Shown here in pieces: positions 11,116 through 20,135 of a DNA stretch of 64,000 nt. The translations under genes and the position numbers were made by a program. The stretch is from Methylobacterium gnaphalii. Its GTDB lineage: Bacteria; Pseudomonadota; Alphaproteobacteria; Rhizobiales; Beijerinckiaceae. Within the stretch, counting starts at the first letter, position 1. Each line of letters opens with the position of its first letter. A model generated the notes under the pieces. The model was not told the DNA's origin, ran no database searches, and saw only the letters and a program-made list of their open reading frames with translations. The DNA lies in assembly GCF_007992215.1 (NCBI RefSeq), contig NZ_BJZV01000005.1, positions 62,001-126,000 of the forward strand, given 5' to 3'.

Positions 11116-12048
11116 ATGACCCGAGCCTTCATCTTCCCCGGTCAGGGCAGTCAAGCTGTGGGCATGGGCAAGGCGCTCGCCGAAGCCTCCCAGGCCGCGC
11201 GCCACGTCTTCTCCGAGGTCGACGACGCGCTGAACCAGAACCTCTCCCGGATCATGTTCGAGGGACCTGCTGAAGAGCTGACGCTCACCGCCAACGCCCA
11301 GCCGGCGCTGATGGCGGCGAGTCTCGCAGTCTTGCGCACGTTGGAGACCGAGAAGGGCCTCGACCTCGCTCGCGACGCGGCCTTCGTCGCCGGACACTCC
11401 CTCGGTGAATATTCGGCGCTCGCCGCCGCCGGCACCTTCTCCATCGCCGACACCGCCCGCCTGCTGCGCATCCGTGGCGAGGCGATGCAACGCGCCGTGT
11501 CGCCGGGCGAGGGCGCTATGGCGGCGCTGATCGGCCCCGATCTCGCCACCGCCCACGCCATTGCCGAGGAGGCCGCCGAGGGGCAAGTCTGTGGCGTCGC
11601 CAACGACAACGGGGCAGGGCAGGTCGTGCTCTCCGGCCACAAGGCGGCCGTCGAGCGGGCCATCGCGATCGCGCAGGCCCGCGGCGTGAAGCGCGCGATC
11701 CTGCTTAACGTCTCCGCGCCTTTCCACTGCGCCCTGATGGGCCCGGCGGCAGAGGCCATGCGCGAGGCACTCGCCGGCGTCTCGATGCACGCGCCGTCGG
11801 TGCCCGTCTATGCCAACATTACCGCCGCCCCGCTGAGCGATCCGGAGGCGATCCGAGAGGCGCTCGTGGCTCAGGTCACGGGCACTGTACGTTGGGCTGA
11901 GAGCGTCGCCGCGATGGCTGAAGCCGGCATCGACCGCTTCCACGAGCTCGGCGCCGGCAAAGTGCTCACCGGCCTTGTCAAGCGCATCGCCCCTGGGGTC
12001 GCCGCCAATGCCATCGGTACGGCGGACGACGTCGCCGCCTACGCTTGA
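11116..12048 (+). CDS. fabD: malonyl-CoA:ACP transacylase
   Basis: Loads malonyl units from CoA onto acyl carrier protein for type II fatty-acid synthesis. The start at 11,116 gives 310 residues, MTRAFIFPGQGSQ, with GGGAGGA eight bases upstream. The frame extends 25 codons further up, but that stretch is Arg-rich and crosses the palindrome. The catalytic Ser95 is in AGHSLGEYSA; the second active residue is the His in SAPFHCALM. GQGSQ at the N-terminus and the NDNGAGQVV segment are also family marks. fabG follows after 11 bases. Confidence 0.96.
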   Translation: MTRAFIFPGQGSQAVGMGKALAEASQAARHVFSEVDDALNQNLSRIMFEGPAEELTLTANAQPALMAASLAVLRTLETEKGLDLARDAAFVAGHSLGEYSALAAAGTFSIADTARLLRIRGEAMQRAVSPGEGAMAALIGPDLATAHAIAEEAAEGQVCGVANDNGAGQVVLSGHKAAVERAIAIAQARGVKRAILLNVSAPFHCALMGPAAEAMREALAGVSMHAPSVPVYANITAAPLSDPEAIREALVAQVTGTVRWAESVAAMAEAGIDRFHELGAGKVLTGLVKRIAPGVAANAIGTADDVAAYA

Positions 12049-12059
12049 GGACAGCTTCC

Positions 12060-12800
12060 ATGTTCGATCTCACCGGCCGCAAGGCGCTCGTCACCGGTGC
12101 CACCGGCGGATTGGGCGGAGCCATCGCGCGGGCCTTCCACGCACAGGGCGCCCATGTGGCGCTATCTGGCACCCGGCGCACGGTGCTCGACGAGCTCGCT
12201 GCCGAACTCGGTGGCGAGCGGGTCTCGGTGGTCGAGGCCAACCTCTCGGATAAGGAGTCCGCCGAGGCGCTGATTCCAGCGGCGGAGGCGGCGCTGGGCG
12301 GTCTCGACATTCTGGTCAACAATGCTGGCATCACCCGCGACAACCTCTTCATGCGCATGAAGGACGATGAGTGGGACGCGGTGATCGCGGTCAATCTCAC
12401 CGCCGCCTTCCGGCTCTCGCGGGCGGCCGTGAAGGGCATGATGAAGCGGCGCTACGGGCGCATCGTCAATATCGGCTCGGTGGTCGGGACAACGGGCAAT
12501 CCAGGCCAGGGCAATTATGCTGCCGCCAAGGCCGGCCTCGTCGGCATGACCAAGGCACTCGCCGCCGAGGTTGCCTCGCGCAACATCACTGTGAATTGCA
12601 TCGCGCCGGGCTTCATCTCCTCGGCCATGACCGATGCGCTGAACGAGAAGCAGCGAGAGGGCATCCTGGGCCGCGTGCCAATGGGCAGGCTCGGCTCTGG
12701 CGCCGAGATCGGCTCTGCGGCGGTCTATCTGGCGGCTGACGAATCCGCCTACGTCACCGGCCAAACCCTGCATGTGAACGGCGGCATGGCCATGATCTGA
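12060..12800 (+). CDS. fabG: 3-oxoacyl-ACP reductase
   Basis: NADPH-dependent ketoreductase that reduces 3-oxoacyl-ACP to 3-hydroxyacyl-ACP. 246 residues, an SDR fold with the cofactor loop TGATGGLG, NNAG at 87-90, and the catalytic triad Ser140, Tyr153, Lys157 (GSVVGTTGNPGQGNYAAAK). The C-terminal GQTLHVNGGMAMI is typical of FabG. The gene follows fabD closely in the same direction, as in most proteobacterial fab clusters, which separates it from the many other SDR enzymes. Confidence 0.96.
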   Translation: MFDLTGRKALVTGATGGLGGAIARAFHAQGAHVALSGTRRTVLDELAAELGGERVSVVEANLSDKESAEALIPAAEAALGGLDILVNNAGITRDNLFMRMKDDEWDAVIAVNLTAAFRLSRAAVKGMMKRRYGRIVNIGSVVGTTGNPGQGNYAAAKAGLVGMTKALAAEVASRNITVNCIAPGFISSAMTDALNEKQREGILGRVPMGRLGSGAEIGSAAVYLAADESAYVTGQTLHVNGGMAMI

Positions 12801-13071
12801 CAGCTAAGTTTCGCTGCTCTGCAGCATCGAAAACCTAGCCTCTTCGATCTGAAAACCACGCCGATGAACGCTTTCTGAACCGCCTCTCGCCAGAGTGGAA
12901 ACCCTGTGTTAACACCCGGCTCAGCCGTGCGAGGGGAGTTGACGGTTCAGCGGGTTACGGCTTGCGAGAACACGCGCGATCGGACACCGGCCGCCTGACA
13001 AGATCCCCAGTAGCGGGACGGGCGGCCACGGCGCATTCACCATCGATCTGAGAAGACGAGGACAAAAAACG

Positions 13072-13308
13072 ATGAGCGATATCGCTGAGCGCGTGAAGAA
13101 GATCGTCGTCGAGCACCTGGGCGTCGAGCCCGAGAAGGTGACCGAGGGCGCTAACTTCATCGACGATCTCGGCGCCGACAGCCTCGACACCGTCGAGCTG
13201 GTGATGGCGTTCGAAGAAGAATTCAACGTCGAGATTCCGGACGACGCCGCCGAGACCATTCAGACGGTCGGCGATGCGATCAAGTTCCTCGAGAAGAACT
13301 CGGCCTGA
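13072..13308 (+). CDS. acpP: acyl carrier protein
   Basis: Small acidic carrier of growing acyl chains; 78 residues, the normal length. The phosphopantetheine attachment Ser37 lies in [18 protein letters not shown], which is almost invariant in AcpP. The 271-base gap after fabG suggests its own promoter. A TTGACG box at 12,939 and a perfect 10-bp palindrome GTGTTAACAC at 12,906-12,915 lie in the gap, but no convincing minus-10 was found. The start is preceded by GAGGAC about 8 bases upstream. Confidence 0.97.
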   Translation: MSDIAERVKKIVVEHLGVEPEKVTEGANFIDDLGADSLDTVELVMAFEEEFNVEIPDDAAETIQTVGDAIKFLEKNSA

Positions 13309-13549
13309 GGGCTACGGCCCGGCGGCTGAGAGCTTCGGCATCGTCAGCCACCGGGTCAAGGCGACTGCGCGCCGCCGCTCGCAGTCGACACTTCGCAGGC
13401 CGCAGCAACCGGCCTGCTGTGGCGGACGGCCTTGGGGGCACGCGCCTCAGGGCCATCGAAGTGGACGCAGGGCCCATGCGCCCGGGCGGGTCGAACCGGT
13501 CTCCCGCTCCACGCGTTTTCGATGAAGACGAGGATCGGTTCGGGATAGC

Positions 13550-14815
13550 ATGATGCGTCGGGTCGTGGTGACGGGGCTGGGGATTGTGTCGCCGCTGGGG
13601 AGCAGCGTCGAGCATGCCTGGAGCCGCCTTGTCGCTGGTGACAGCGGCGCCCGAAGGGTCACGGCTTTCGAGGTCGACGACCTTGCCTGCAAGATCGCTT
13701 GCACCGTCCCGACCGGCGACGGCTCCGACGGGACGTTCAATCCAGACATCTGGATGGACCCGAAGGAGCAGCGCAAGGTCGATCCCTTCATCACCTACGC
13801 CGTGGCTGCTGCCGGCCAGGCGCTCGACGACGCCGATTGGCATCCGAAGAGCGAGGAAGACCAGTGTGCCACGGGCGTGCTGATCGGCTCAGGTATCGGC
13901 GGCATCGGCACGATCTACGACGCCTCGATCACCCTGCACGAGAAGGGGCCGCGGCGAATCTCTCCGTTCTTCATCCCTGGCCGCATCATCAACCTCGCCT
14001 CCGGTCAGGTCTCGATCGCGCACGGCCTCAAGGGGCCAAACCATGCCGTCGTCACCGCCTGTTCCACGGGCGCGCACGCCATTGGTGACGCCTCCCGACT
14101 GATCGCACTTGGGGATGCCGACGTGATGGTGGCCGGCGGGACCGAGTCGCCAGTCAACCGCCTCGCGCTCGCGGGCTTCGCCGCCTGTCGCGCCCTCTCA
14201 ACCGCCTTTAACGACGAGCCAACCCGTGCCTCGCGGCCCTATGACAAGGATCGCGACGGTTTTGTCATGGGCGAGGGCGCCGGTGTGGTGGTGCTAGAGG
14301 AGTACGAGCACGCCAAGGCGCGCGGCGCCAAGATTTACGCGGAGGTGGTCGGCTACGGTCTCTCGGGCGATGCCTATCACATCACCTCGCCAGCACCGGA
14401 AGGTGAAGGCGGCTACCGCTGCATGGTCGCTGCGCTCAAGCGCGCCGGCATCCAGCCGAGCGAGATCGACTATATCAACGCTCACGGCACCTCGACGCCG
14501 GCCGGCGACGAGTTGGAGTTGAAAGCCGTCGAGCGGTTGCTCGGCGATTCCGCCTCGAAGGTCGCAATGTCCTCTACCAAATCGGCGATTGGGCATCTGC
14601 TCGGCGCCGCCGGCGCAGTCGAGGCGATCTTCTCGATCCTTACGATCCGCGATGGCGTGATCCCGCCGACGCTCAATCTCGACAACCCGAGCGTCGAGAC
14701 CGCGATCGACCTCGTCCCGCATGAGGCCAAGCGCAAGCGCGTCGACGTCGCTCTGTCGAATTCCTTCGGATTTGGTGGAACCAACGCTTCGCTGGTGGTG
14801 CGACGCGTCGACTAA
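13550..14815 (+). CDS. fabF: 3-oxoacyl-ACP synthase II
   Basis: Condensing enzyme that elongates acyl-ACP with malonyl-ACP, including the elongation of unsaturated intermediates. 421 residues. The Cys-His-His active site is complete: Cys171 (VTACSTGAHA), His312 (NAHGTSTPAGD) and His349 (KSAIGHLLGAAG). The C-terminal NSFGFGGTNASL is also diagnostic. Two adjacent ATG codons offer starts; the first is given. A 241-base gap without an evident terminator separates it from acpP. In related genomes mltG usually follows fabF directly, but here about 5 kb of other genes intervene. Confidence 0.97.
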   Translation: MMRRVVVTGLGIVSPLGSSVEHAWSRLVAGDSGARRVTAFEVDDLACKIACTVPTGDGSDGTFNPDIWMDPKEQRKVDPFITYAVAAAGQALDDADWHPKSEEDQCATGVLIGSGIGGIGTIYDASITLHEKGPRRISPFFIPGRIINLASGQVSIAHGLKGPNHAVVTACSTGAHAIGDASRLIALGDADVMVAGGTESPVNRLALAGFAACRALSTAFNDEPTRASRPYDKDRDGFVMGEGAGVVVLEEYEHAKARGAKIYAEVVGYGLSGDAYHITSPAPEGEGGYRCMVAALKRAGIQPSEIDYINAHGTSTPAGDELELKAVERLLGDSASKVAMSSTKSAIGHLLGAAGAVEAIFSILTIRDGVIPPTLNLDNPSVETAIDLVPHEAKRKRVDVALSNSFGFGGTNASLVVRRVD

Positions 14816-14983
14816 GCTGTCGTAGAGCCGGGTGGGGAAAGCACAAGTCAGCCCCGCCAGCCAGTAGGCGTCGAGTGGCAACCCATTGCTCGAGCCGCAG
14901 TAAGCTTTTCACGCGATCCGGCAACCATCTCGACATCGAACAGTTTCACGTCTTCGCCGGGTTCACCGGTGAGGAGACCGAAT

Positions 14984-15142
14984 ATGCGTAAGCTCGCCGC
15001 ACTCACGGTTCTGGCCGTCACGCTGGCCGGCCCCGTCCTTGCGCAAGGCCGTGACCCCAGCAGTTCCTCGGCTGCCTCCGGAAACGCCGAACAGAACAAC
15101 AAGCCCACCTCGAACAGCGCCGGCGGTGGCGGCGGTCGCTGA
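14984..15142 (+). CDS. 52-residue secreted peptide, unknown function
   Basis: A short frame with strong signs of being real. GAGGAGA lies seven bases before the ATG. Residues 1-20 are a clean signal peptide (MRKLAALTVLAVTLAGPVLA, with an ALA-Q cut). The mature part is 32 residues, rich in Ser, Asn, Gln and Gly and ending in a Gly run and Arg. No known domain is recognised. A strong hairpin starts 30 bases after the stop. The peptide would be exported to the periplasm or outside. Confidence 0.6.
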   Translation: MRKLAALTVLAVTLAGPVLAQGRDPSSSSAASGNAEQNNKPTSNSAGGGGGR

Positions 15143-15171
15143 TCGCCGGCTCATACACACTAGGGCGACGC

Positions 15172-15199
15172 AACCCTCTCCTCCCCCGAGGAGAGGGTT
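15172..15199. terminator. 12-bp perfect hairpin after the small secreted gene
   Basis: AACCCTCTCCTC pairs perfectly with GAGGAGAGGGTT across a CCCC loop. It is followed by ATTGTTTG, a weak T-rich tail, so it may end the upstream transcript. A close relative occurs at 53,215-53,242, so it may also be a dispersed repeat used as a terminator. Confidence 0.55.
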
Positions 15200-15379
15200 A
15201 TTGTTTGCGCGACGTGCCGATCCGGCTGGGTAGGCGTGGCTGGATCTGCAGCAGGTTACCCAACAAGGCACTGAATGCTGCGCCGAAGCTCATAAAATGC
15301 ACTTGAACGACTGCTGGCCGGCATCCGAACATTGGGTTGGCGAGTCGAGCGTCGCTGCTGATCTAAGGGAATGCCAGAA

Positions 15380-16216
15380 ATGCCCTTCGTCACAACTCAG
15401 GATGGCGTGGAAATTTTCTTCAAGGATTGGGGCCCGAAGGACGCTCGCCCGATCGTCTTTCATCACGGCTGGCCGCTCTCGTCGGATGACTGGGACGCGC
15501 AGCTGCTGTTCTTCCTGTCGAAGGGCTACCGGGTCGTGGCGCACGACCGGCGCGGCCATGGTCGGTCCGCACAGGTCTGGGACGGGCACACCATGGACCA
15601 CTACGCTGCCGATGCCTCCGCGGTGGTCCAGCATCTCGACCTGCAGGGCGCGGTCCATATCGGCCACTCCACCGGAGGCGGCGAGGTCGCGCGCTACGTC
15701 GCACGGTACGGGGAGCCGCAGGGACGGGTCGCCAAGGCCATTCTCGTAAGCGCCGTCCCGCCCCTGATGCTCAAGACCGAGGGCAATCCCGGTGGCCTGC
15801 CGATCGAGGTCTTCGACGGCTTCCGAAAGGCGTTGGCGGACAACCGGGCTCAGTTCTTCCTCGATGTCCCGGCGGGGCCGTTCTACGGCTTCAACCGGGA
15901 CGGTGCGACGGTCATCGAAGGAGCGATCCGCAACTGGTGGCGCCAGGGCATGATGGGAAGCGCCAAGGCCCATTACGACGGCATCAAGGCTTTCTCGGAG
16001 ACTGACCAGACTGATGATCTCAAGTCGATCAGCGTGCCGACGCTGGTTCTGCACGGGGAGGACGATCAGATCGTGCCGATCGATGACAGCGCCCGGCTCT
16101 CGGTGAAGCTGCTCAAGAATGGCTCGCTCAAGACTTATCCCGATTACCCGCACGGGATGCTGACCACACATGCCAACGTCCTCAACGAAGACCTGCTGGC
16201 CTTCGTCAGAGGATGA
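15380..16216 (+). CDS. alpha/beta hydrolase, non-heme haloperoxidase/esterase type
   Basis: 278 residues from the second in-frame ATG, chosen because AAGGGA lies nine bases upstream and family members start MPFVTT. The first ATG at 15,371 would touch that site. Oxyanion motif HHGWPLSSDDW; nucleophile Ser97 in HIGHSTGGGEVARY; acid in HGEDDQIVP; His in DYPHGM. This GHSTGG pattern is characteristic of cofactor-free chloroperoxidases and aryl esterases. The natural substrate cannot be told from sequence. No signal peptide, so cytosolic. It stands between the small secreted gene and the convergent flavin oxidoreductase. Confidence 0.85.
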   Translation: MPFVTTQDGVEIFFKDWGPKDARPIVFHHGWPLSSDDWDAQLLFFLSKGYRVVAHDRRGHGRSAQVWDGHTMDHYAADASAVVQHLDLQGAVHIGHSTGGGEVARYVARYGEPQGRVAKAILVSAVPPLMLKTEGNPGGLPIEVFDGFRKALADNRAQFFLDVPAGPFYGFNRDGATVIEGAIRNWWRQGMMGSAKAHYDGIKAFSETDQTDDLKSISVPTLVLHGEDDQIVPIDDSARLSVKLLKNGSLKTYPDYPHGMLTTHANVLNEDLLAFVRG

Positions 16217-16264
16217 TCCCGCTCGGCATTCGGCGGCACCGCTGCCGAGCGTCGGATTGAGGCA

Positions 16265-17767
16265 TCAGGCGACCTTTCGCGGCACGAGGCGCTCGCTGGC
16301 GAGCGCCTCGTGAGCCCCAGAGACGCCGGCCTCGGTGTACTCGGCGTCCTCGTTCACGCACCAGGTGTCGTAGACTCGCCCTCCTGCGACGATGTTCTTG
16401 ACCGTCAGCATAGCGGTCATCATCGCATGGTCCTGGTTGTTGTACTTGTGCATGCCGTTGCGGCCGACGAGGTGCAGACTCGGATAGGCCCGCTCCAAGT
16501 CGCGCCGGATCGTAGCGACGTGGGATTTGTAGTCCTCGTCGTAGACTGGATAGGCCTTGGGCTGACGGACGACGCAGGCGTCGACCACGTCGCCCTCGGC
16601 GATCAGACCGATCTGCGCGACCTCACGCTTGGCAAGCGCCACCAACTCCTCGTCCGGCGCATTCCAGAGACCGTCGCCCTCGAAACAGAAATATTCCAGG
16701 CCGAGGCAGGTGTGGCTCTCGTCCGGCACCATTTCCGGCGACCAGGACCGGAAATTCTGCACGCGGCCGACCATCACCGAGGGATCGTGGATGTAGATCC
16801 AGTTGTCGGGAAAGTCCTCGCGCGCCTTGGCGATGAGGGCAACAGTGAGGAAGTCGCGATACTTGAGCGCGCGCGCGTTGAAGATTGAAATCGGGGTCGG
16901 GCGGATCGAGTCCACCAGTTCGCGGATCGGGGCAGAGGAGATCAGGTTGCGGGCGGTGTGGGTCTCAACGCTGCCGTCGCCGCGCCGCGCCGTCACCGTC
17001 CAGATCCCGGTACGCGGCTCGTAGGACAGGTGCTCGACGCTGCGGTCGAGCAGCACCCGGCCCCCATTCGCGCGCGTTTTCTCGGCAGCGGCCTCCCACA
17101 TCATGCCGGGGCCGCGGCGAGGATAGCGGAAGCTTTCAATCAGCGTCTTGATGACCGGGCCATCGGTTTTCTGCCTGCGGCGCAGGCCGAGCGAGCGAGT
17201 GACGCCGTCGATAATGGCGGAGGCGAGGTCGAGGCCCTTGATGCGCTGCGCGGCCCAATCGGCCGAGATCGCGTCGCAGGACATGCCCCAGACCTTCTCG
17301 GTGTAGGTCTTGAAGAAGATCGAGAAGAGCCGCTCGCCGAACTGATTGCGCACCCATTCGTGAAAGGTTTTCGGGTCCTTCACCGGTCGGATACGCGCAT
17401 AGGCATAGGAGGCAACGCAGGCCGCGCTCTCGATCAGCCCGAGATTCTTCAGGGCCTCGAAGGCTTTGAGCGGATAGGCGTAGTAGCGACCCTTGTAGAA
17501 GATCCGCGAGAGACGAGGGCGATCGATGAAGTCGTTCGGTAGGATCTCGTCCCACAGGTCTACGACCGCCTTGGACTTCGAGAAGAAGCGGTGGCCGCCG
17601 ATGTCGAAAAGGTAGCCATTGTGCGAGACCGTGCGACTGATGCCGCCGACCTGGGCAGGGTCGCGCTCCAACACCGTGACCTGACGGCCCTCCTTCGACA
17701 GCAGATAGGCCGCCGTCAGCCCGGCAGGACCGGCGCCGATGACCAGCGTCTCGGTATGGTGGCTCAT
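16265..17767 (-). CDS. NAD(P)/FAD-dependent amine-oxidase-like oxidoreductase
   Basis: 500 residues. The N-terminal FAD loop is VIGAGPAGLTAAYLL with the acidic end of strand two (VLERD), then GGISRTV and DIGGHRFFSKS. This last motif is shared by the protoporphyrinogen oxidase/UDP-galactopyranose mutase-like branch of flavin enzymes, often found beside polysaccharide genes. The segment FKTYTEKVWGMSCDAISADWAAQRI is conserved in this branch. The substrate is unknown; a nucleotide sugar or lipid-linked sugar is an inference. It is transcribed away from the GT-C-like gene, with 439 bases between the two starts. Confidence 0.75.
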   Translation of the reverse strand: MSHHTETLVIGAGPAGLTAAYLLSKEGRQVTVLERDPAQVGGISRTVSHNGYLFDIGGHRFFSKSKAVVDLWDEILPNDFIDRPRLSRIFYKGRYYAYPLKAFEALKNLGLIESAACVASYAYARIRPVKDPKTFHEWVRNQFGERLFSIFFKTYTEKVWGMSCDAISADWAAQRIKGLDLASAIIDGVTRSLGLRRRQKTDGPVIKTLIESFRYPRRGPGMMWEAAAEKTRANGGRVLLDRSVEHLSYEPRTGIWTVTARRGDGSVETHTARNLISSAPIRELVDSIRPTPISIFNARALKYRDFLTVALIAKAREDFPDNWIYIHDPSVMVGRVQNFRSWSPEMVPDESHTCLGLEYFCFEGDGLWNAPDEELVALAKREVAQIGLIAEGDVVDACVVRQPKAYPVYDEDYKSHVATIRRDLERAYPSLHLVGRNGMHKYNNQDHAMMTAMLTVKNIVAGGRVYDTWCVNEDAEYTEAGVSGAHEALASERLVPRKVA

Positions 17768-18206
17768 CGAGGAACTCCAGCCCGATGGCGGGCAAGCGCC
17801 GACGCTGCACGCCGGAACGCCTTGTTCTACCGGCGGAATGGTTAAGACGACCTGAGGACTGGGCGGCCGGCTGGCGCTTACTCAACCCGTGGCAGCATTG
17901 ATCCGGTCTTCAGCAATCCGATCGATCGAGCACTACGACGATCACCAGTCGCGTCTTCTCCTACCCCTCGAACATTCCCTTCCGCTCATGTCATTCGCTG
18001 CTGCCGTATCCGCTCGCGGTGACACTCTGGGCATTCATTGGTCTCGGCGCTCTGGGACTATGAAAGTCGCACTGGCTACGACAGCGTGCTCAGACTGACA
18101 TCGCCGCACGACGCGCACCCTCAGACATGTCCAATTTCGCTTAAGGACTTCGAGCTAGCCTGTTCGCTTGTCGCTGAGCCGGCGAGCGTCAGAAACGACC
18201 TATGCA
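17768..18206. other. 439-base divergent intergenic region
   Basis: It separates the starts of the flavin oxidoreductase and the GT-C-like membrane gene and must hold both promoters. Codon-like stretches exist, for example a frame near 17,990-18,060 that would read LAVTLWAFIGLGALGL before a stop. That stretch resembles a lone membrane segment, but no start codon and ribosome site support a gene. It may be a remnant. Confidence 0.4.
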
Positions 18207-19997
18207 ATGATGGCTCCAAACTCCTCTCTCACCGCAGCTCGACAGACCTCGCCTAGCCTGCTCGACAGCCCGATCCTGCCGTGGTTGCTCGCTGCCTTCG
18301 GGCTGTTCTCTGTGTATGCGACGGGCGATCTCACGACGTCCTTGCGCGCGTTGCACTTCTCCGACAGCGACGACGCCATGCGCTTCGTCCAGGTGCGCGA
18401 CCTCGTGGCAGGGCAAGGCTGGTTCGACATGATCCAGCACCGCTTCCTGCCGCCGACTGGCGTGCTGAGCCACTGGTCGCGCCTTCTCGACGCACCGCTC
18501 GCAGCCGCAATTGCCATCCTGACTCCTCTGCTCGGAGCCCCACTCGCCGAGCGCGCGACGACGGTCGTTTGGCCGGTGGTGCTGTTCCTCGTCTATCTGC
18601 TGATGCTGTTTCGCGGCATGCGCGGGCTGTTCGGCCCGAGGACGGCTCTCCTCGGTGTCTTTGCGGCAACGCAGACCGCTGGGCTGGTCATGCAATTCAG
18701 CCCGACACGGATCGACCACCACAACGTGCAGATCATCCTGATCTTCGGTGTTGGAGTCTGCTTGGTCCAGGCAGAGCGGACGTGGCGCACTGGGGCGATC
18801 GCCGGCGTCCTCGCGGCGGGCTCCCTCGCAATCGGCCTGGAAGCGCTTCCCCTCGTCGCGATCGCCGGCCTGATCGCCGTCGTGGATTGGTGGCATAAGG
18901 GGCAGCCCGCCATGCCTGCGTTCCGCGGCTTCGGCCTGGGTCTCGCTGGCGCTTCGGTAGCCCTGTTCGCGATCCAGACCTCGCCCAGGCTGTGGGGCGG
19001 TAGCTACTGCGATGCCCTCTCGCCGCCCTGGCTCTGGCTCACCGGGATCGGCGCGGTGACCACGCTTGCGGCGGCAGTGATCGCGCCGACCCGCGCACTC
19101 GCCCGGTTCGGCCTCGCAGCGAACGTTGGGCTTGCCGGCGTCGCCGGCTTCGCAGTGCTATTCCCGGCCTGCCTGCGCGGACCTTTCACGGGCATGCCGG
19201 AAGCGGTGCGCCTACACTGGCTCGACCAGGTGCGTGAGATGCAGCCGATCGGAACGATCATCTGGGCGACGCCCGCAGAGGGCCTGGGGGTCGCAGCCAC
19301 CCTGTTCGTCGCCGTCATCGCAGCGGCTGCCCTGGCAGTCTATGACCGCGCGCATCGCAGGATTTTCGTCGTTACCGGCCTCTTCCTCGCTGTCGGCGCC
19401 GTTCAAACTTGCTTCCAGATGCGCGGCCTCTACGTCGCCTCGGCTTTCGTACCGATAATCGCAGGCGTCTGCCTCGACCGGGCGCTGCCGGTTTCGAACG
19501 CACCACGGATCGGCAAAGCCGCGAAGGTCGCGCTCGTACTCGCGGCACTCGCACTTAATGCGCATATCTGGCTGGCTGGCGGCCGCGCTGGAGAGCAAAT
19601 CCTGCAGAAGGCAAGCACACCGAAAGATGTTCAGACTCAAGCCGATAGCTGCTTGGAACCCGCAGCGATCCGTCCACTCGAAGGCCTGCAGCCGGGCGTC
19701 GTTCTCGCTGCGATCGATCTAGGGCCTTTCCTCCTCGCCTACACCCACCACTCCATCGCCGCCGCGCCCTATCACCGCGCCTTTGCCGGATTGATCGCAG
19801 GCCTTGCCGTGACCGACGGCAGCGAGGACGAACTCCGCCGGCAGGCCGAGGCCACGCACGCAAGGTATCTCGTCGTGTGTCCCGACAAGGAAGAGAAGGC
19901 CTTCAGCGCGCGCCTCGCCCGAGGTGAGGTCACGGCGGATTGGCTCGATCCGATCCTGCTCAACGGAACGGCGCTCAAGGCGTGGCGCATCCGCTGA
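18207..19997 (+). CDS. GT-C-fold-like multispanning membrane protein
   Basis: 596 residues from the double ATG at 18,207; the frame continues upstream only to a TTG. About ten hydrophobic segments run from residue 20 to 460, followed by a soluble C-terminal part of about 130 residues. Acidic DSDDAMRFVQVRDL lies in the first outer loop and SPTRIDHHNVQI further on. These resemble the DxD-like and DHH-like loop motifs of STT3/oligosaccharyltransferase and other GT-C lipid-linked sugar transferases. I infer a polyprenyl-phosphate-sugar-dependent glycosyltransferase, but no specific family is recognised. Divergent from the flavin oxidoreductase, which may act in the same pathway. Confidence 0.6.
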   Translation: MMAPNSSLTAARQTSPSLLDSPILPWLLAAFGLFSVYATGDLTTSLRALHFSDSDDAMRFVQVRDLVAGQGWFDMIQHRFLPPTGVLSHWSRLLDAPLAAAIAILTPLLGAPLAERATTVVWPVVLFLVYLLMLFRGMRGLFGPRTALLGVFAATQTAGLVMQFSPTRIDHHNVQIILIFGVGVCLVQAERTWRTGAIAGVLAAGSLAIGLEALPLVAIAGLIAVVDWWHKGQPAMPAFRGFGLGLAGASVALFAIQTSPRLWGGSYCDALSPPWLWLTGIGAVTTLAAAVIAPTRALARFGLAANVGLAGVAGFAVLFPACLRGPFTGMPEAVRLHWLDQVREMQPIGTIIWATPAEGLGVAATLFVAVIAAAALAVYDRAHRRIFVVTGLFLAVGAVQTCFQMRGLYVASAFVPIIAGVCLDRALPVSNAPRIGKAAKVALVLAALALNAHIWLAGGRAGEQILQKASTPKDVQTQADSCLEPAAIRPLEGLQPGVVLAAIDLGPFLLAYTHHSIAAAPYHRAFAGLIAGLAVTDGSEDELRRQAEATHARYLVVCPDKEEKAFSARLARGEVTADWLDPILLNGTALKAWRIR

Positions 19998-20135
19998 GGG
20001 CGTCCTAGAAGCCGCCGGCACTCGATTTTTGCCACAAAATCGCGTGAGGGTAAGCATTCGCGCATGGCCTGATCCGAGAGGCTTCGGCCGGTCGAGACAC
20101 CGGACCGGCCGCGCGAGACGAGAGCAGGATCCTCG

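Noticed and set aside
12939-12970. acpP promoter with TTGACG
   Set aside because: The minus-35 box is reasonable, but no minus-10 at 16-18 bases was convincing, so it was not listed as a feature.
17889-18098. 69-codon frame in the divergent gap
   Set aside because: No ribosome site, no hydrophobic or domain pattern, and it crosses the expected promoter region.
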